A stretch of 42,064 bases of DNA from Cristatella mucedo (Eukaryota; Bryozoa; Phylactolaemata; Cristatellidae): positions 1-42,064 of the forward strand of contig WPIO01000460.1 in NCBI GenBank assembly GCA_009760855.2, written 5' to 3'. The position numbers and the translations under genes were made by a program. The notes under the pieces were generated by a model, which made no database searches, was not told the DNA's origin, and saw only the letters and a list, made by a program, of their open reading frames with translations. Shown here in pieces: positions 29,815-41,267 of the stretch. The stretch's first letter is position 1; every line of letters starts with the position of its first letter.

Positions 29815-30974
29815 CGGGAGTTATAGAGAGAGCAAGAGAGTGAGAGAAACGGGAGTTAGAGAGAGTGAGAAAGCGAGAGAGAACGATCGACAATGAAATT
29901 AAGAGTGAGAGAGGTTAGGAGCAACAGAAAGCGAGAGAGATAGAGAACGAAAGCAAGAGCGCGAGAGCGAGAGAGAGAGAGAGCGAGAGAGCGAGAAAGC
30001 GAGAGAGCAAGTGAGAAGTAGAGTGCGAGGAGCAAGAGAGTGACAAAGAAAGAAATTGACAGAGAGCGAGTGATAGAGAGCGAGTAAGAGAGAGCGAGTT
30101 AGCGAGTGCGTAGGAGCAAGAGAGAGAGCGAGAGAGCAAGAGAGAGACCGCGAAAAAGAGAGAAAGCGAGAGATCAAAAAAGATAGTGAGATATAGTTAG
30201 ATAGAGAGCGAGTGAGTGGGAGCGACCGACAGAGCGAGAGCGTTGCGAGAGTAAACGGGAGAAAGAGAGAGAGAGAGCAAGAGGTTGCAAAAGCGAAAGA
30301 GCGAGAGAGAGAGCAAGAATGAGTGAGAGCCAGAGAAAGAGAGCGAGAAAGAGAGCGGGGAGAGAAAGCGAGAGAGAAAGTGAGAGAAAGTGAGTAAAGT
30401 AAGCCTAGTGATAGAGAGTGAGAGAGAGAGTAAGCGAGAGTGTAAGAGAGAAAGTGGGACAGAGAAAGCGAGAGAGAATGAGCGAAAGAGATAAAGAGAG
30501 CGAGAGGTAGGGAGCAAAAGAAACAGAGCGAGAGAGAGAGGATGAGCGAGAGAGGGAGAGAGAGATAGTGAAAGAGAGCGAAAGAGAGAGCGAGGGGGAT
30601 GAGAGAGAGAGCGTGAAAGGACGAGTGAGAGTGAACGAGTAAGAAAGAGCGACCAAGGTAAAGAGAACGAGAGAGAGCGGGAGATAAAGCGAGAGCGAAA
30701 GAGAAAAAGAAAGCGGGTAAGAGAGAGTGAAAGAGCGAGAGCTAGAGACAGAGAGAGAGAGAGAGCGAAAGCGAGACTGAAGGAGATAGGGCAAGAGAGA
30801 TAGAGAGAAAGAGAGATATAGAGAAAGAAGAGATAGAGATAGAGAAGAAGAAGATAAAGAAAGAGATAGAGAAAGAAGAGATAGAGAAAGAAGAGATAGA
30901 AAAAAGCGAGAGAGACCTAGAGAGTAAGAGAGCGAAAGAGAGAGCGAGTGAGAGAGCCAGCGAGTTAGAGAGAC

Positions 30975-31009
<35 letters not shown>

Positions 31010-31530
31010 AAGAAAGAGAGAGCAAGAAAGAGAAAGCGAGACAGAAAGCGAAAGAGAAAGCAAGAGCGTTGGAGAGCGAGAGAGAGCGAATGCAAGGGCG
31101 GGACAGCAAGAGAGAGTAAGAAAGAGAGAGCGAGAGACTAGGCGAGATGCAGAGAAACAGAGAGAAAGCAAGAGAGAGTAAGTGAGAGTGAGTAGTAGAG
31201 AGCGAGTGTGCAAACGCGAGCGAGAGAGAGCGAAAGAATGCGAGAGAGAGTGAGCGAGATAGCGAGACAGAGAGATCGACAGCGACTGAGAGGGCCAGTG
31301 AGAGAGTAACAGAGAGAGCAAGATAGAGAGAGAGACCGAGAAATAGAGCGGAAGGGAGAGATATAATATAGCAAGAGAGACAGAAAGAGAGAGAACGAGA
31401 AAAAGAGAGGAAGAGAGAGAGATTAAGAGCCAGATGAAGCGAGGGAGAGAAAGAGCGAAATTAAGAGCGAGAGAGTAAGCGAGAGCGAGAGCCAGAGAGA
31501 GAAAAATAGAGTGAGACGAGCAAGAGAGAG

Positions 31531-31576
<46 letters not shown>

Positions 31577-32296
31577 GGAGTAATAGAGAGAAAAGAGAGA
31601 GAGTGAGATTTAGAGAGAGCGAGTAAAAGAGAGTGAGTAAGAGAGAGCGAATCAGGCAGAGCTTGAGAGCAAGAGAGAGTGAGAGAGCGACAGAAAGCGG
31701 GACATAGCGAGAGAGCAACAGAGAGCGCGCGAAAGAGAGAAAGCGAGAGAGTGAGCGAGATAGAGAGAAACAGAGACAGAGAGCAAGAGAGTGAGAGAGA
31801 GAGTGAGATATCGCTTCATAGAGAGCAAGAGAAAGCGAGCGAGAGAGCGAGAGCACGGTGAACGGAAGAAAGAGAGTGAGAAAGAGCGAGAGGAAGCAAG
31901 AGAGATAGAGAGTGCAAGAGAGAGAGAGAGTGCAAGAGAGAGAGAGAGAGAGAGAGAAACAGAGAAAGAGGGCGAGAAAGAGAGCGGAGAGAGAGCGAGA
32001 GAAAGTGAGAGAAAGAGAGTAAAGGAGACCGAGAGATAAAGAGCAGAGAGAGTAAGCGAGAGAGAGAGAGAGAAAGTGAGACAGAGAAAGCGAAAGTGAG
32101 CGAGAGAGAGATAGAGGGAGCAAAAGGGAGAGAGAGAGAAAGACGGTAAGCGAAAGCGAGAGAGAGAGATTGCGATAGAGAGCGAAAGTTAGAGCGAGAG
32201 AGAGAGCGAGAGAGAGAGAGCAAGTGCGAGAGAACGAGTAGGATAGAGCAAGCGAGTGAAAGAATGCCATTTTTAAGAGAACGAGAGAGATAAAGC

Positions 32297-32337
<41 letters not shown>

Positions 32338-33263
32338 CGAGAGAGAGCGAAAGCAAGAGCAATAGAGAAGAAGCGAGAGACTGAGCGATATAGAGAGAAA
32401 CAGAGAGACAGAGAACAAGAGAGTGAGAGACAGTGAAATATAGCTAGATAGAGAGCGAGCTAGAGAGTGCGAGCGAGAGAGAGCCAGAGCTTTGCGAGAG
32501 TGAGCGGGAGAAAGAGAGAGTGAGAAAGAGCGAGAGAGAGGAAGCAAGAGCGAGAGAAAGCGAGAGATAGAGAGAGCAAGAGTTGTGAGTGAGCGAACCA
32601 GAGAAAGAGATCGGGGGGGAGAGAGAGCAAATGAGAACGTGAGAATAAGAGAGTAAAGGAGAGCCAGTGATAGAGAGCAAGCGAGAAAGTAAGCGAGTGT
32701 CCGAGAGGAATTGAGACAGAGGAAGCGAGAGAGAGTGAGCATTAGAGATAGAGCGAGATAGAGCGAGCGAGAGCTAGGGAGCAAAAGAGAGAGAGCGAGA
32801 GATAGAGCAAGAGATAGGCAGACAGAGACAACTTGAGTGTGAGGGAGCAAGAGAGAGAAACAGAGTAGGAGAGCGAGTGATCGAGAGCGAGTAAGAGTGA
32901 GCGAGTTGAAGGAGAGCGTGAGAGCAAGAGAGAGCAATAGAGCGAGGGAGAGCGGGAGAAAGCGAGAGAGCAAGACAGAGAGCGCGAAAGAGAGAGCGAG
33001 CGAGAGACAGAGCAACGGAGAGAGGGTTCGGGAGAGCAAGAGCAGGAGAAAGAGAAACGTGACCAAGGGCGTAAGTATAAGCAAGAGAGGGAGAGGTCGA
33101 GAGAGTGAGAGCAGGATCGAGAGCGACTGAGCGAGAACGACAAAAAGAGCGAGAACCAGAGAGAGATAGAGGCCTAGAAACGGAGAGAAAGAGCGAGCGA
33201 GAGCGACAGAGAGGAAGACCGAGAGGAAGAGAGAGCGAGACAGAAAGATCGAGATAGTGACAG
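29815..33263. repeat. Complex GA region (unit 3)
   Basis: 3449 bp, collinear with 17815-21257. Small changes include gagggggatgagag near 30592 and an extra gg in gatcgggggggag near 32610. No gene recognised. Confidence 0.85.
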
Positions 33264-34112
33264 CGAGAGAGAGAGAGCGAGAGCGAGAGCAAAAGAGCGA
33301 ACGGGGGAGAGAAAGAGGAGACAGAAAAAACTAGAGAGAGACAGATAGAGCACGAAAGAAAGCAAGAGAGAGAAAGCAAGCGAGAGTGAGAGAGCGAGAG
33401 AAAGCGAGAGACAGCGAGAGAGACAGAGTTTTAGAGAGCCGGTGACAGATAGAAAGCGCAAAAGAATGTGAGATCGCGCGAGAGTGAGAGAGAATGAGAG
33501 TCAGAGGAAGAGAAAGCGAGAGACAAAGGGAGCGAGAGAGCAAGCAACAGAGCAAGCGAGAGAGGGCGAGAAAAGATAGTGAGAGAGAGAGAGAGAACGA
33601 GTGAGAAAGAGAGCGAGAAAGAAAACAAGTGAGAGACAGCAAAATAGAGCGAAAAAGAAAACGGAAAAAGAGCTAGGGTGAGAGAGCGAGAGCAAGAGAA
33701 AATGAGCCTGCAAGAAAGCGAGAGTGCAAGAGAGAGAGAGCAAGAGAGAGGAAGCGAGAGAAAGAGGGAGAGCGAGCGGGAGAGAGACAGCGCTAGAGAG
33801 ACGGAGAGAGAGAGAGAGAGAGCGATAGTAAAAAAGTTAGCGAGCGCGAAAGATATTGCGAGTTCGCGAAATGCGGAGCTAGTGAGAGAGAGAGAAAGCG
33901 AGTGGAAAGAAAGCGAGTGGGAAAGCGAGTGGGAAAGCGAGTGGGAAAGCGAGAGAATGAGAGGGCGAGAGAGCGAGAGAGTAGGAGTGAGAGAGAGAGT
34001 GAGATACAGTGAGTAATAGAAGGCGAGTGAGAAAGAGCGAGAGACAAGAGCAAGAGAGAAAAAAAGGGCGAGAGACAGAGCAAGAAAGTATGAGCAAGGG
34101 AGATGGAGCAAG
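33264..34112. repeat. D block, first copy (unit 3)
   Basis: gcgaacgg at 33297; island from 33836; gcgagtgggaaa array with three perfect copies and one altered first copy (gcgagtggaaagaaa). Confidence 0.9.
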
Positions 34113-34943
34113 AGAGAGAGAGAGAGCGAGAGCGAGAGCAAAAGAGCGAACGGGGGAGAGAAAGAGGAGACAGAAAAAACTAGAGAGAGACAGATAGAGC
34201 ACGAAAGAAAGCAAGAGAGAGAAAGCAAGCGAGAGTGAGAGAGCGAGAGAAAGCGAGAGACAGCGAGAGAGACAGAGTTTTAGAGAGCCGGTGACAGATA
34301 GAAAGCGCAAAAGAATGTGAGATCGCGCGAGAGTGAGAGAGAATGAGAGTCAGAGGAAGAGAAAGCGAGAGACAAAGGGAGCGAGAGAGCAAGCAAAAGA
34401 GCAAGCGAGAGAGGGCGAGAAAAGATAGTGAGAGAGAGAGAGAGAACGAGTGAGAAAGAGAGCGAGAAAGAAAACAAGTGAGAGACAGCAAAATAGAGCG
34501 AAAAAGAAAACGGAAAAAGAGCTAGGGGTGAGAGAGCGAGAGCAAGAGAAAATGAGCCTGCAAGAAAGCGAGAGTGCAAGAGAGAGAGAGCAAGAGAGAG
34601 GAAGCGAGAGAAAGAGGGAGAGCGAGCGGGAGAGAGACAGCGCTAGAGAGACGGAGAGAGAGAGAGAGAGAGCGATAGTAAAAAAGTTAGCGAGCGCGAA
34701 AGATATTGCGAGTTCGCGAAATGCGGAGCTAGTGAGAGAGAGAGAAAGCGAGTGGGAAAGCGAGTGGGAAAGCGAGAGGGAAAGCGAGAGAGATGAGAGG
34801 GCGAGAGAGCGAGAGAGTAGGAGTGAGAGAGAGAGTGAGATACAGTGAGTAATAGAAGGCGAGTGAGAAAGAGCGAGAGACAAGAGCAAGAGAGAAAAAA
34901 AGGGCGAGAGACAGAGCAAGAAAGTATGAGCAAGGGAGATGGA

Positions 34944-34946
<3 letters not shown>
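34113..34946. repeat. D block, second copy (unit 3)
   Basis: gcgaacgg at 34146, 849 bp after the first; island from 34686; only two perfect gcgagtgggaaa copies plus gcgagagggaaa. Confidence 0.9.
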
Positions 34947-34980
<34 letters not shown>

Positions 34981-35234
34981 AATAGAGTGAGAGAGAGCGA
35001 GAGAGAGAGTAAGCGGGAGCAATAGACTGAGGGAGAGAGCCTCAGACTAAAGTGAGACAGAAAGAGATAGCGTAAGAACGAAATAGCGAAGGAGAGAGCA
35101 GAAGAGAGCGTAAAATACCAAGAGAGAAAAGGAGTAGCGGGAGCGAAATAAAAGAGAGCGAGTGAGGTTACAAGTGAGTGGAAGAGAGCAGGAGAGGGCG
35201 AGATGGTAAGAACGAGAAAAACAGAGTGCGGGAA
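34947..35234. repeat. D tail and flank to AT-rich segment (unit 3)
   Basis: Same as 22961-23242: gagcctcagactaaagtg near 35037, gcgtaaaataccaagag near 35109. Confidence 0.85.
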
Positions 35235-36581
35235 CTTAAATTATTATATGAGAGGATTTATAAAGGTAAAGGATATATATATTTAAAAAAGGCGCGTAAA
35301 TGGGTTTTATTAGGAGAGATAACTTCTTCAAAATGTGGGTGGAAGGTATTACCAGTAGGATAATGATCAATTCAAGAGATTTGTTATAACAATTAAGGGA
35401 TATATTTTCCAAAAAAGAACGAGTAAATGGTTTTATTAGTAGATCACTTACTCGTAATGCCTGCGGTCAAAGATCCTTCTAGTAAAATAATAAATTATTC
35501 AATAAGCCTATGTAAAGAAATCATGGATATATTGCTCCGGAAGAAAAGACGCGTAAATGGTTTGAGCAGTGTAGATAACTTACTAAGAAGGCCGGCGGTT
35601 TAAAGGTTCCAACAGCGGGATAGCGAAGTAATAATTGAAAATAATGACATGTATTATTTAAATTAATGAATAATGATTAAGGATATATACTTCCAATAAA
35701 ACAAAGTAACCATAACAAGTCTTAGCAGGGAAGAACGCCTGCGCTTTGTTGCATCGGCCAGCGGGCTAATAAATCACTTTTTGACACAATAGTTATCGCT
35801 AAAGGATACACAGTTCTAGAAGAAAAGACGCGTAAATGGTTTTAGGAGGGAAGATAACTTACTCGAAACGCCAGTGGTTATAGAGTACCACATGTAAGAT
35901 ACAATATTTAATGAGACTATGTATACAACTAAAGGATGTATATTTCCGAAAGAGAAGACGCGTAAATAGTTTTTAGCGGGGTAAACAACTTACTCGGAAC
36001 GCTGATGTTTTGATGATTCTACCAGCATACTATCGAAGTATTTATTGAGACTAATTTAAACACTAAAGGATGTATATTTCCGAAAGAAAAGATGCGTAAA
36101 TGGTTTCAGCAGGGCAAATAACTTACTCGGAACTACGGCGGTTTGACGGATCTACCAGCAGGATAACGGAGTATTTCTTAAGTAATCTTAACACTAAAGG
36201 ATATATCTTTCTGGAAGAAACACGGGGCGAAAAAAAAAAAGTTTCAGCAGGGCAGATAAGTAACCTGAACGTAAGTAACGCCTGCGGTATAAAGTATCTA
36301 CCAGAGTGGTAATGAATTATTTATTAGGACAATTAATAATACTAGAGGATATGCGTTGATGGAAGACAAGACGTGTAAATGGTTTGTGCAGGAAAGATAA
36401 CTTGCTCGAAAAGCCGGCGGTTTAAAAGATGTACCAGCGGTTAACGAAGTACCCTTTGAGACTAATTATACCACTAAAGGATATAGATTTCTGGAAGAAA
36501 AAAAGACGCCTAAAAAGTTTCATCAGCGGTATAAGTTTCCTGCAACACCTGCTGTTTGAAAGATCTACCATTGGGTCAACA
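35235..36581. repeat. AT-rich array of ten ~131-bp monomers (unit 3)
   Basis: First monomer at 35266, last at 36474 (1208 bp). Differences from unit 2 are mostly homopolymer lengths, for example a longer poly-A at ~36229, and taatgatcaattc for taatcatcacttc near 35361. Confidence 0.9.
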
Positions 36582-36720
36582 GACCGCCGTCGACTAGCGA
36601 TAGCGACGAGCGACCTTATAGTGGTGAGTGACCTATAACAAGAAGCTAGTGTCGAAGGAAGCAGTAATATGTAATATATATATATATATATATGTATATA
36701 AAATTATATATATATATTAT
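36582..36720. repeat. First lead-in and TA tract before module i (unit 3 end)
   Basis: Lead-in 36582-36664 and TA tract 36665-36720, the latter lacking the internal gtaatatta break of unit 2. Confidence 0.85.
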
Positions 36721-36722
36721 AA

Positions 36723-36917
36723 GTTAGAATATACAACAAGAGATATAAGCTGGTAGTCCTTTCAAACTATTGGTAATCATCACAAGGAAATTCCCTTTCC
36801 TGCTGAAAAAAATAAACAATTTTTTTTTGCCTTCGTACAGCCTTCAATTTAAGAAAGTAAACATCCTAAACTTAGTGTCAGCTCGGCCGACTTATGACCT
36901 AAATGACCAGATAGAAA
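36723..36917 (+). repeat. Module i (units 3/4 boundary), TATA-less
   Basis: Same as the other module i copies; aatttaag at the TATA position, shorter poly-A and poly-T runs. Confidence 0.8.
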
Positions 36918-37138
36918 CCGCAAGAGATAGACCACAAGCTACATACCTTCAGTGAGAGACCGCAAGCGAGAAGCCGCCAGAGAGACCGCCAGCGAGAGAC
37001 TGCCGAAGAGAAACCGCCGTCGACTAGCGATTGTGACGAGCGACGAGCGAATTTATAGAGGCTAGCGACCTATAACAAGGAGCGAGTGACAGAAGATATA
37101 ATATTTAATATATATATAAATATATATTATATATTTAT

Positions 37139-37170
<32 letters not shown>

Positions 37171-37173
37171 ATA
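36918..37173. repeat. Short CpG array, second lead-in and TA tract (unit 4)
   Basis: CpG monomers to ~37010, lead-in to ~37094, TA tract 37095-37173. Confidence 0.87.
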
Positions 37174-37176
37174 AGA

Positions 37177-37385
37177 TAGTAGATAGAACAAGTGATAGAA
37201 GCTGGTAGTTCCTTTAAACCACCTTTATCACAAGGGAATTATCTTTCCTGCTAAAAAAAAACAATAAACATTTATTTCTTACCTCCGTGAAAAATACGTC
37301 TATATAAGAAAAGGAAAATCCTAAACTTAGTGTCAGCTCGACCGACCTATGACCTAAACGACTATGCACGTAAACACGGATAGAG
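37177..37385 (+). promoter_or_regulatory. Promoter-like module ii (unit 4)
   Basis: TATATAAG at 37301-37308 with ctaaacttag 20 bp after the TATA start. Only the A run after ctgct is longer than in unit 2. Confidence 0.45.
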
Positions 37386-38060
37386 GCCGCAAGAGACAGA
37401 CCACCAGCTGCATACTGTCGGTGGGAGACCGCAAGCGTGAGGCCGCCAGACTGGTGGCGAGAGACCGACGGCAAGAGACCGCCAGCCAGAGCATGTCAAC
37501 GAGTAACCGCCGGTAAGAGACCGCCAGAGTGAGTGACTGCCTGCGAATGACCGCCAGCGAGAGACCGCTAGCGAGAATCCGTTAAAGAGACCGCCAGAGG
37601 GACAGCCCGCGAATGACCGCTAGCGAGAGACCAGTTGCTACAGACCGGTACAGATATACCGCTAGACCGCTAGCGCCAGGCCGCTAGCGAGATACCATGA
37701 AAAAGGAACCGCCAGACCGCCATAATGAGACCGTAAGAAAAAAAAACGGCCTGCGAGATACTGCAAACGAGAGACCGCTAGTGAGAAACCATAAAAGAGA
37801 GAGACTGCCAGACCGCTAGAGAGAGTCGGCCCGCGAATGACCACTAGCGAGATACCACTAGCGAGAGACCGTTAAAAAGAGACTGCCATACCGCAAGCGA
37901 GATACCGCAAGCGAGAGATACCGCAAACGAGAGACCGCAAACGAGAGACCGCTAGCGAGACACCGCCAGACAGAGATTGCCAGAGACAGACCGCCAGCTA
38001 CATACCGCCAGGTTCAAACCGCCAGTGAGAGACCGCCAGCGAGAGACTGCTGAAGAGAGA
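37386..38060. repeat. 14-bp CpG-rich array between modules ii and iii (unit 4)
   Basis: Shortest version of this array: fewer gagataccgcaagc/gagagaccgcaaac copies (37895-37960) than unit 3. Confidence 0.9.
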
Positions 38061-38167
38061 CCCGCCGTAGACTAGCGATAGCGACTAGCGACAAGCGACT
38101 TTACACAGACGAGCGACCTATAAGGAGCGAGAAACAGAAAAAACATTATATAATATATGAATTTTAC

Positions 38168-38200
<33 letters not shown>
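38061..38200. repeat. Third lead-in and TA tract (unit 4)
   Basis: ccgtagactagcgatagcg onward, TA tract from ~38143 to 38200. Confidence 0.87.
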
Positions 38201-38201
<1 letters not shown>

Positions 38202-38420
38202 ATAGAAGATAGAGCAAGAGATAGAAGCTGGTAGTTCCTTCAAACCACCGTTATCATCAACCACAGTCACAAGGAAATTATCTCCCCTGCTAAAAGAAAA
38301 ATAGACACTCATTTTTAACGTTCATGAAAAGTACGACTATATAAGATAATGAAAATACTAAACTTAGTGTAAGCTCGGCTGACTAATGTCCTGAATGACA
38401 ATGCACGTAAACACAGACAG
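38201..38420 (+). promoter_or_regulatory. Promoter-like module iii (unit 4)
   Basis: TATATAAG at 38339-38346 and the ctaaacttagtgtaagctcg block at fixed spacing. Matches units 2 and 3. Confidence 0.45.
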
Positions 38421-38880
38421 AGACCGCCAGAAAGAGACCACCAGACCAGCTACATAGTGACTGACAGTGAGAGAGACGCCAGCGAGCGGCCGCCAGAATG
38501 CTACTGAGAGACCGACGGCGAGAGACCGCCAGCCAAAGCCAGCTAAAGAGTAACCGCCGGTAAGAGAGCGCCAGAGAGTGACGGCCCGCGAATGACAGCC
38601 AGTGGGAGACCGCTAGCGAGAGACCGTTAATGAGGTATCGCCAGACCCATAGCGAAGGACCGTGAAAAAGTGACCGCCAGAGTGAGACCACCAGCGAGTA
38701 ACCGTGAAAGTGAGCATCAGAGAAAGATGGTCCGCGAATGACCGCTAGCGAGAAGTAGCTACAAACGAGCCCGCTGGACCGCTGGCGCCGGGCCTCTAGT
38801 GAGAACGAGTGACCGCAACACAGATATTGCCAGAGACTGTGCGCCAGCTACATACCGCTAGTGAGAGACTGCAGAAGACA
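38421..38880. repeat. 14-bp CpG-rich array after module iii (unit 4)
   Basis: Matches 14142-14600 nearly base for base, with one extra ga pair near 38472. Confidence 0.88.
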
Positions 38881-38965
38881 GACCGCCGTAGGCGTTAGCG
38901 ACTTAATAGGGACGAGCGACCTATGAGAAGAAAGAGGCAGAATAGATATATTATGTAAATTGATT
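38881..38965. repeat. Fourth lead-in without a promoter module (unit 4)
   Basis: ggcgttagcgacttaatagg then agatatattatgtaaattg, as in unit 1. Confidence 0.8.
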
Positions 38966-39111
38966 GAAGAAAGAACGCGAGAGAACGCGAGAGAACGCGA
39001 AAGAACGAGAAAGAACGCGAGAGAACGAGAAAGAACGCGAGAGAACGAGAAAGAACGCGAGAGAACGCGAGAGAACGAGAAAGAACGCGAGAGAACGAGA
39101 AAGAACGCGAG
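38966..39111. repeat. gaacgcgaga / gaacgagaaa 10-mer pairs (unit 4)
   Basis: Alternating aacgcgagag and aacgagaaag, giving a 20-bp period; longer than in units 2 and 3. Confidence 0.92.
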
Positions 39112-39375
39112 AGTTAGCTAGAGAGCTAGAGTTAGAGAGCTAGAGTTAGAGAGCTAGAGTTAGAGAGCTAGAGTTAGAGAGCTAGAGTTAGAGAGCTAGA
39201 GTTAGAGAGCTAGAGTTAGAGAGCTAGAGTTAGAGAGCTAGAGTTAGAGAGCTAGAGTAGAACGAGAGAGAACGAGAGAGAACGAGAGAGAACGAGAGAG
39301 AACGAGAGAGAACGAGAGAGAACGAGAGAGAACAAGAGAGCTAGAGTTAGAGAGAGAGAGCTAAAGTTAGAAAGC
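39112..39375. repeat. 14-mer then acgagagaga arrays (unit 4, first)
   Basis: About ten 14-mers (39112-39257), about eight 10-mers, then gctaaagttagaaag. Confidence 0.94.
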
Positions 39376-39401
39376 TAGAGTTAGAGAGCTCTCTAACTCT
39401 A
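39376..39401. repeat. Perfect 26-bp palindrome, P1 type (unit 4, first)
   Basis: Same arms, followed by acgagatgttacgag. Confidence 0.95.
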
Positions 39402-40001
39402 CGAGATGTTACGAGATGTAACGAGATGTAACGAGATGTAACGAGATAGAATCAGATAGAACGAGAAAGAGAAAGAACGAGATAGAACGAGATAGAACGA
39501 GATAGAACGAGAGAGAACGAGAGACAACGAGAGACAACGAGAGAAAACAAGAGAGAATGAGAAAACGAGAGAACGAGAACGAGAAAGAACGAGAGAGAGC
39601 TCTCTAACTCTACGAGATAGAACGAGACGAAATGACATGAAACGAGATGGAACGAGATGGAACGAGATGAAACGAGATAGAACGAGATAGAACGAGAGAG
39701 AACGAGAGAGAACGAGATCGATTGAGATCGATTGAGATCGAACGAGATCGAGCGAGATGAACGAGATGTAACGAGATGGAGCGAGATAAAAAACGAGAGA
39801 GAGGACGAGATGGAACGAGATAAAACGAGAGAACAAGAGACCGAGAGAGCTAGAGTTAGCGAGAGAGTTAGAGTTGGAGAGAGAGAGCGAGAGCTAGAGT
39901 TAGAGAGAGAAAGCGAGAGCTAAAGTTGGATAGAGAGAGAGCGAGAGCTAGAGTTGGAGAGAGAGAGAGAGAGCGAGAGCTAGAGTTGGAGAGAGAGCTA
40001 G
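39402..40001. repeat. 10-bp GA arrays and S block (unit 4)
   Basis: P2 inverted element at 39600-39612. No P3 follows: the array passes from acgagataga straight to acgagatcga (39715) and to the S block at 39839-40001, so a P3-bearing segment has been lost here. Confidence 0.9.
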
Positions 40002-40247
40002 CGCTAGAGTTAGAGAGCTAGAGTTAGAGAGCTAGAGTTAGAGAGCTAGAGTTAGAGAGCTAGAGTTAGAGAGCTAGAGTTAGAGAGCTAGAGTTAGAGA
40101 GCTAGAGTTAGAGAGCTAGAGTTAGAGAGCTAGAGTTAGAGAGCTAGAGTAGAACGAGAGAGAACGAGAGAGAACGAGAGAGAACGAGAGAGAACGAGAG
40201 AGAACAAGAGAGCTAGAGTTAGAGAGAGAGAGCTAAAGTTAGAAAGC
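40002..40247. repeat. 14-mer then acgagagaga arrays (unit 4, second)
   Basis: About ten 14-mers (40002-40149) and five 10-mers, followed by ctagagttagagagag and gctaaagttagaaag. The whole 39112-40247 stretch thus repeats with a period of about 872 bp. Confidence 0.94.
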
Positions 40248-40273
40248 TAGAGTTAGAGAGCTCTCTAACTCTA
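40248..40273. repeat. Perfect 26-bp palindrome, P1 type (unit 4, second)
   Basis: Same arms; 872 bp after the first P1 of this unit. Confidence 0.95.
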
Positions 40274-40640
40274 CGAGATGTTACGAGATGTAACGAGATG
40301 TAACGAGATGTAACGAGATGTAACGAGATAGAATCAGATAGAACGAGAAAGAGAAAGAACGAGATAGAACGAGATAGAACGAGATAGAACGAGAGAGAAC
40401 GAGAGACAACGAGAGACAACGAGAGAAAACAAGAGAGAATGAGAAAACGAGAGAACGAGTAAGAACGAGAGAGAGCTCTCTAACTCTACGAGATAGAACG
40501 AGACGAAATGACATGAAACGAGATGGAACGAGATTGAACGAGATGGAACGAGATGAAACGAGATAGAACGAGAACGAGATAGAACGAGATGGAGAGAGAA
40601 CGAGAGAGAACGAAAGAGAACGAGAGAGAACGAGAGAGAA
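40274..40640. repeat. 10-bp GA arrays (unit 4, last clean part)
   Basis: Four to five acgagatgta copies, acgagataga, then the P2 inverted element at 40476-40488 and acgagatgga-type copies. Confidence 0.9.
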
Positions 40641-41267
40641 CGAGACGGAAAGAGAAGCGAGAGAAGGATAAACGAGGACAGAACGAAGAGAACGACGGAG
40701 AGAACGAGAGAACGAGAGAAACGAGACGAACGACAAGAAAACGAGAGACGACGGACGAGAAACGATAGAGACGAGAGATCGAAACGAGAGATTGAGATTC
40801 GAAACGAGAAACGAGAAAGAAGAACGATGCGAGATGAAACGAGGATGTAACGAGAACAAGAACGGCGAGATTAGCGAGAAACGAGAAAAAAACGATGGGA
40901 GAACGAGATCGGGAGAATCGAGGAGAGAACGAAGAGATGAGACGAGAAGAGAACGAGATGTGAACGAGGTCGAACGATATAAAACGAGAACGAGAACAAC
41001 GAGACTAAACGAGGAGAGATGTAAGAGATGTGGAAGCGAAGAGACTGCTAGAAAGAGTTTTTACGAAGAGAGACAGAGAAACAAGAGACGAGAAGCTTAT
41101 GAGGTTGAGAGAGAGCAGGGGGGAAGGAAGAGAAAGCGAAGAGCGGATAGTTGGATAGAGAGAGAGCAGAGCGAGATTTTGAATAGGCGAAGAGAGAGAG
41201 AGCAGGTCGGATGAGAGGATGAGAGCGAGAGCGAGAGTAGAGAGTGGAGAGAGGAGAGAGCTAGCGC
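40641..41267. repeat. Degraded GA arrays near the window end
   Basis: Still recognisably 10-mer and S-block sequence, with frequent single-base gains and losses that break phase. A plus-strand frame of 140 codons (40792-41214) exists only because of these indels and has no counterpart in clean units. Confidence 0.75.

Larger units (their letters stand above)
24795..36794 (+). repeat. 12-kb higher-order repeat, unit 3
   Basis: Third full copy, 12000 bp. It has the shortest GA-array domain (27013-29814), with one set of palindromes instead of two, but the longest clean 14-mer run (27691-28157). Its promoter domain and AT-rich monomers match unit 2 almost base for base apart from homopolymer lengths and a few substitutions. 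Confidence 0.95.

Noticed and set aside
40792-41214. 140-codon plus-strand frame
   Set aside because: Lies in the indel-rich window end and has no equivalent in clean units.
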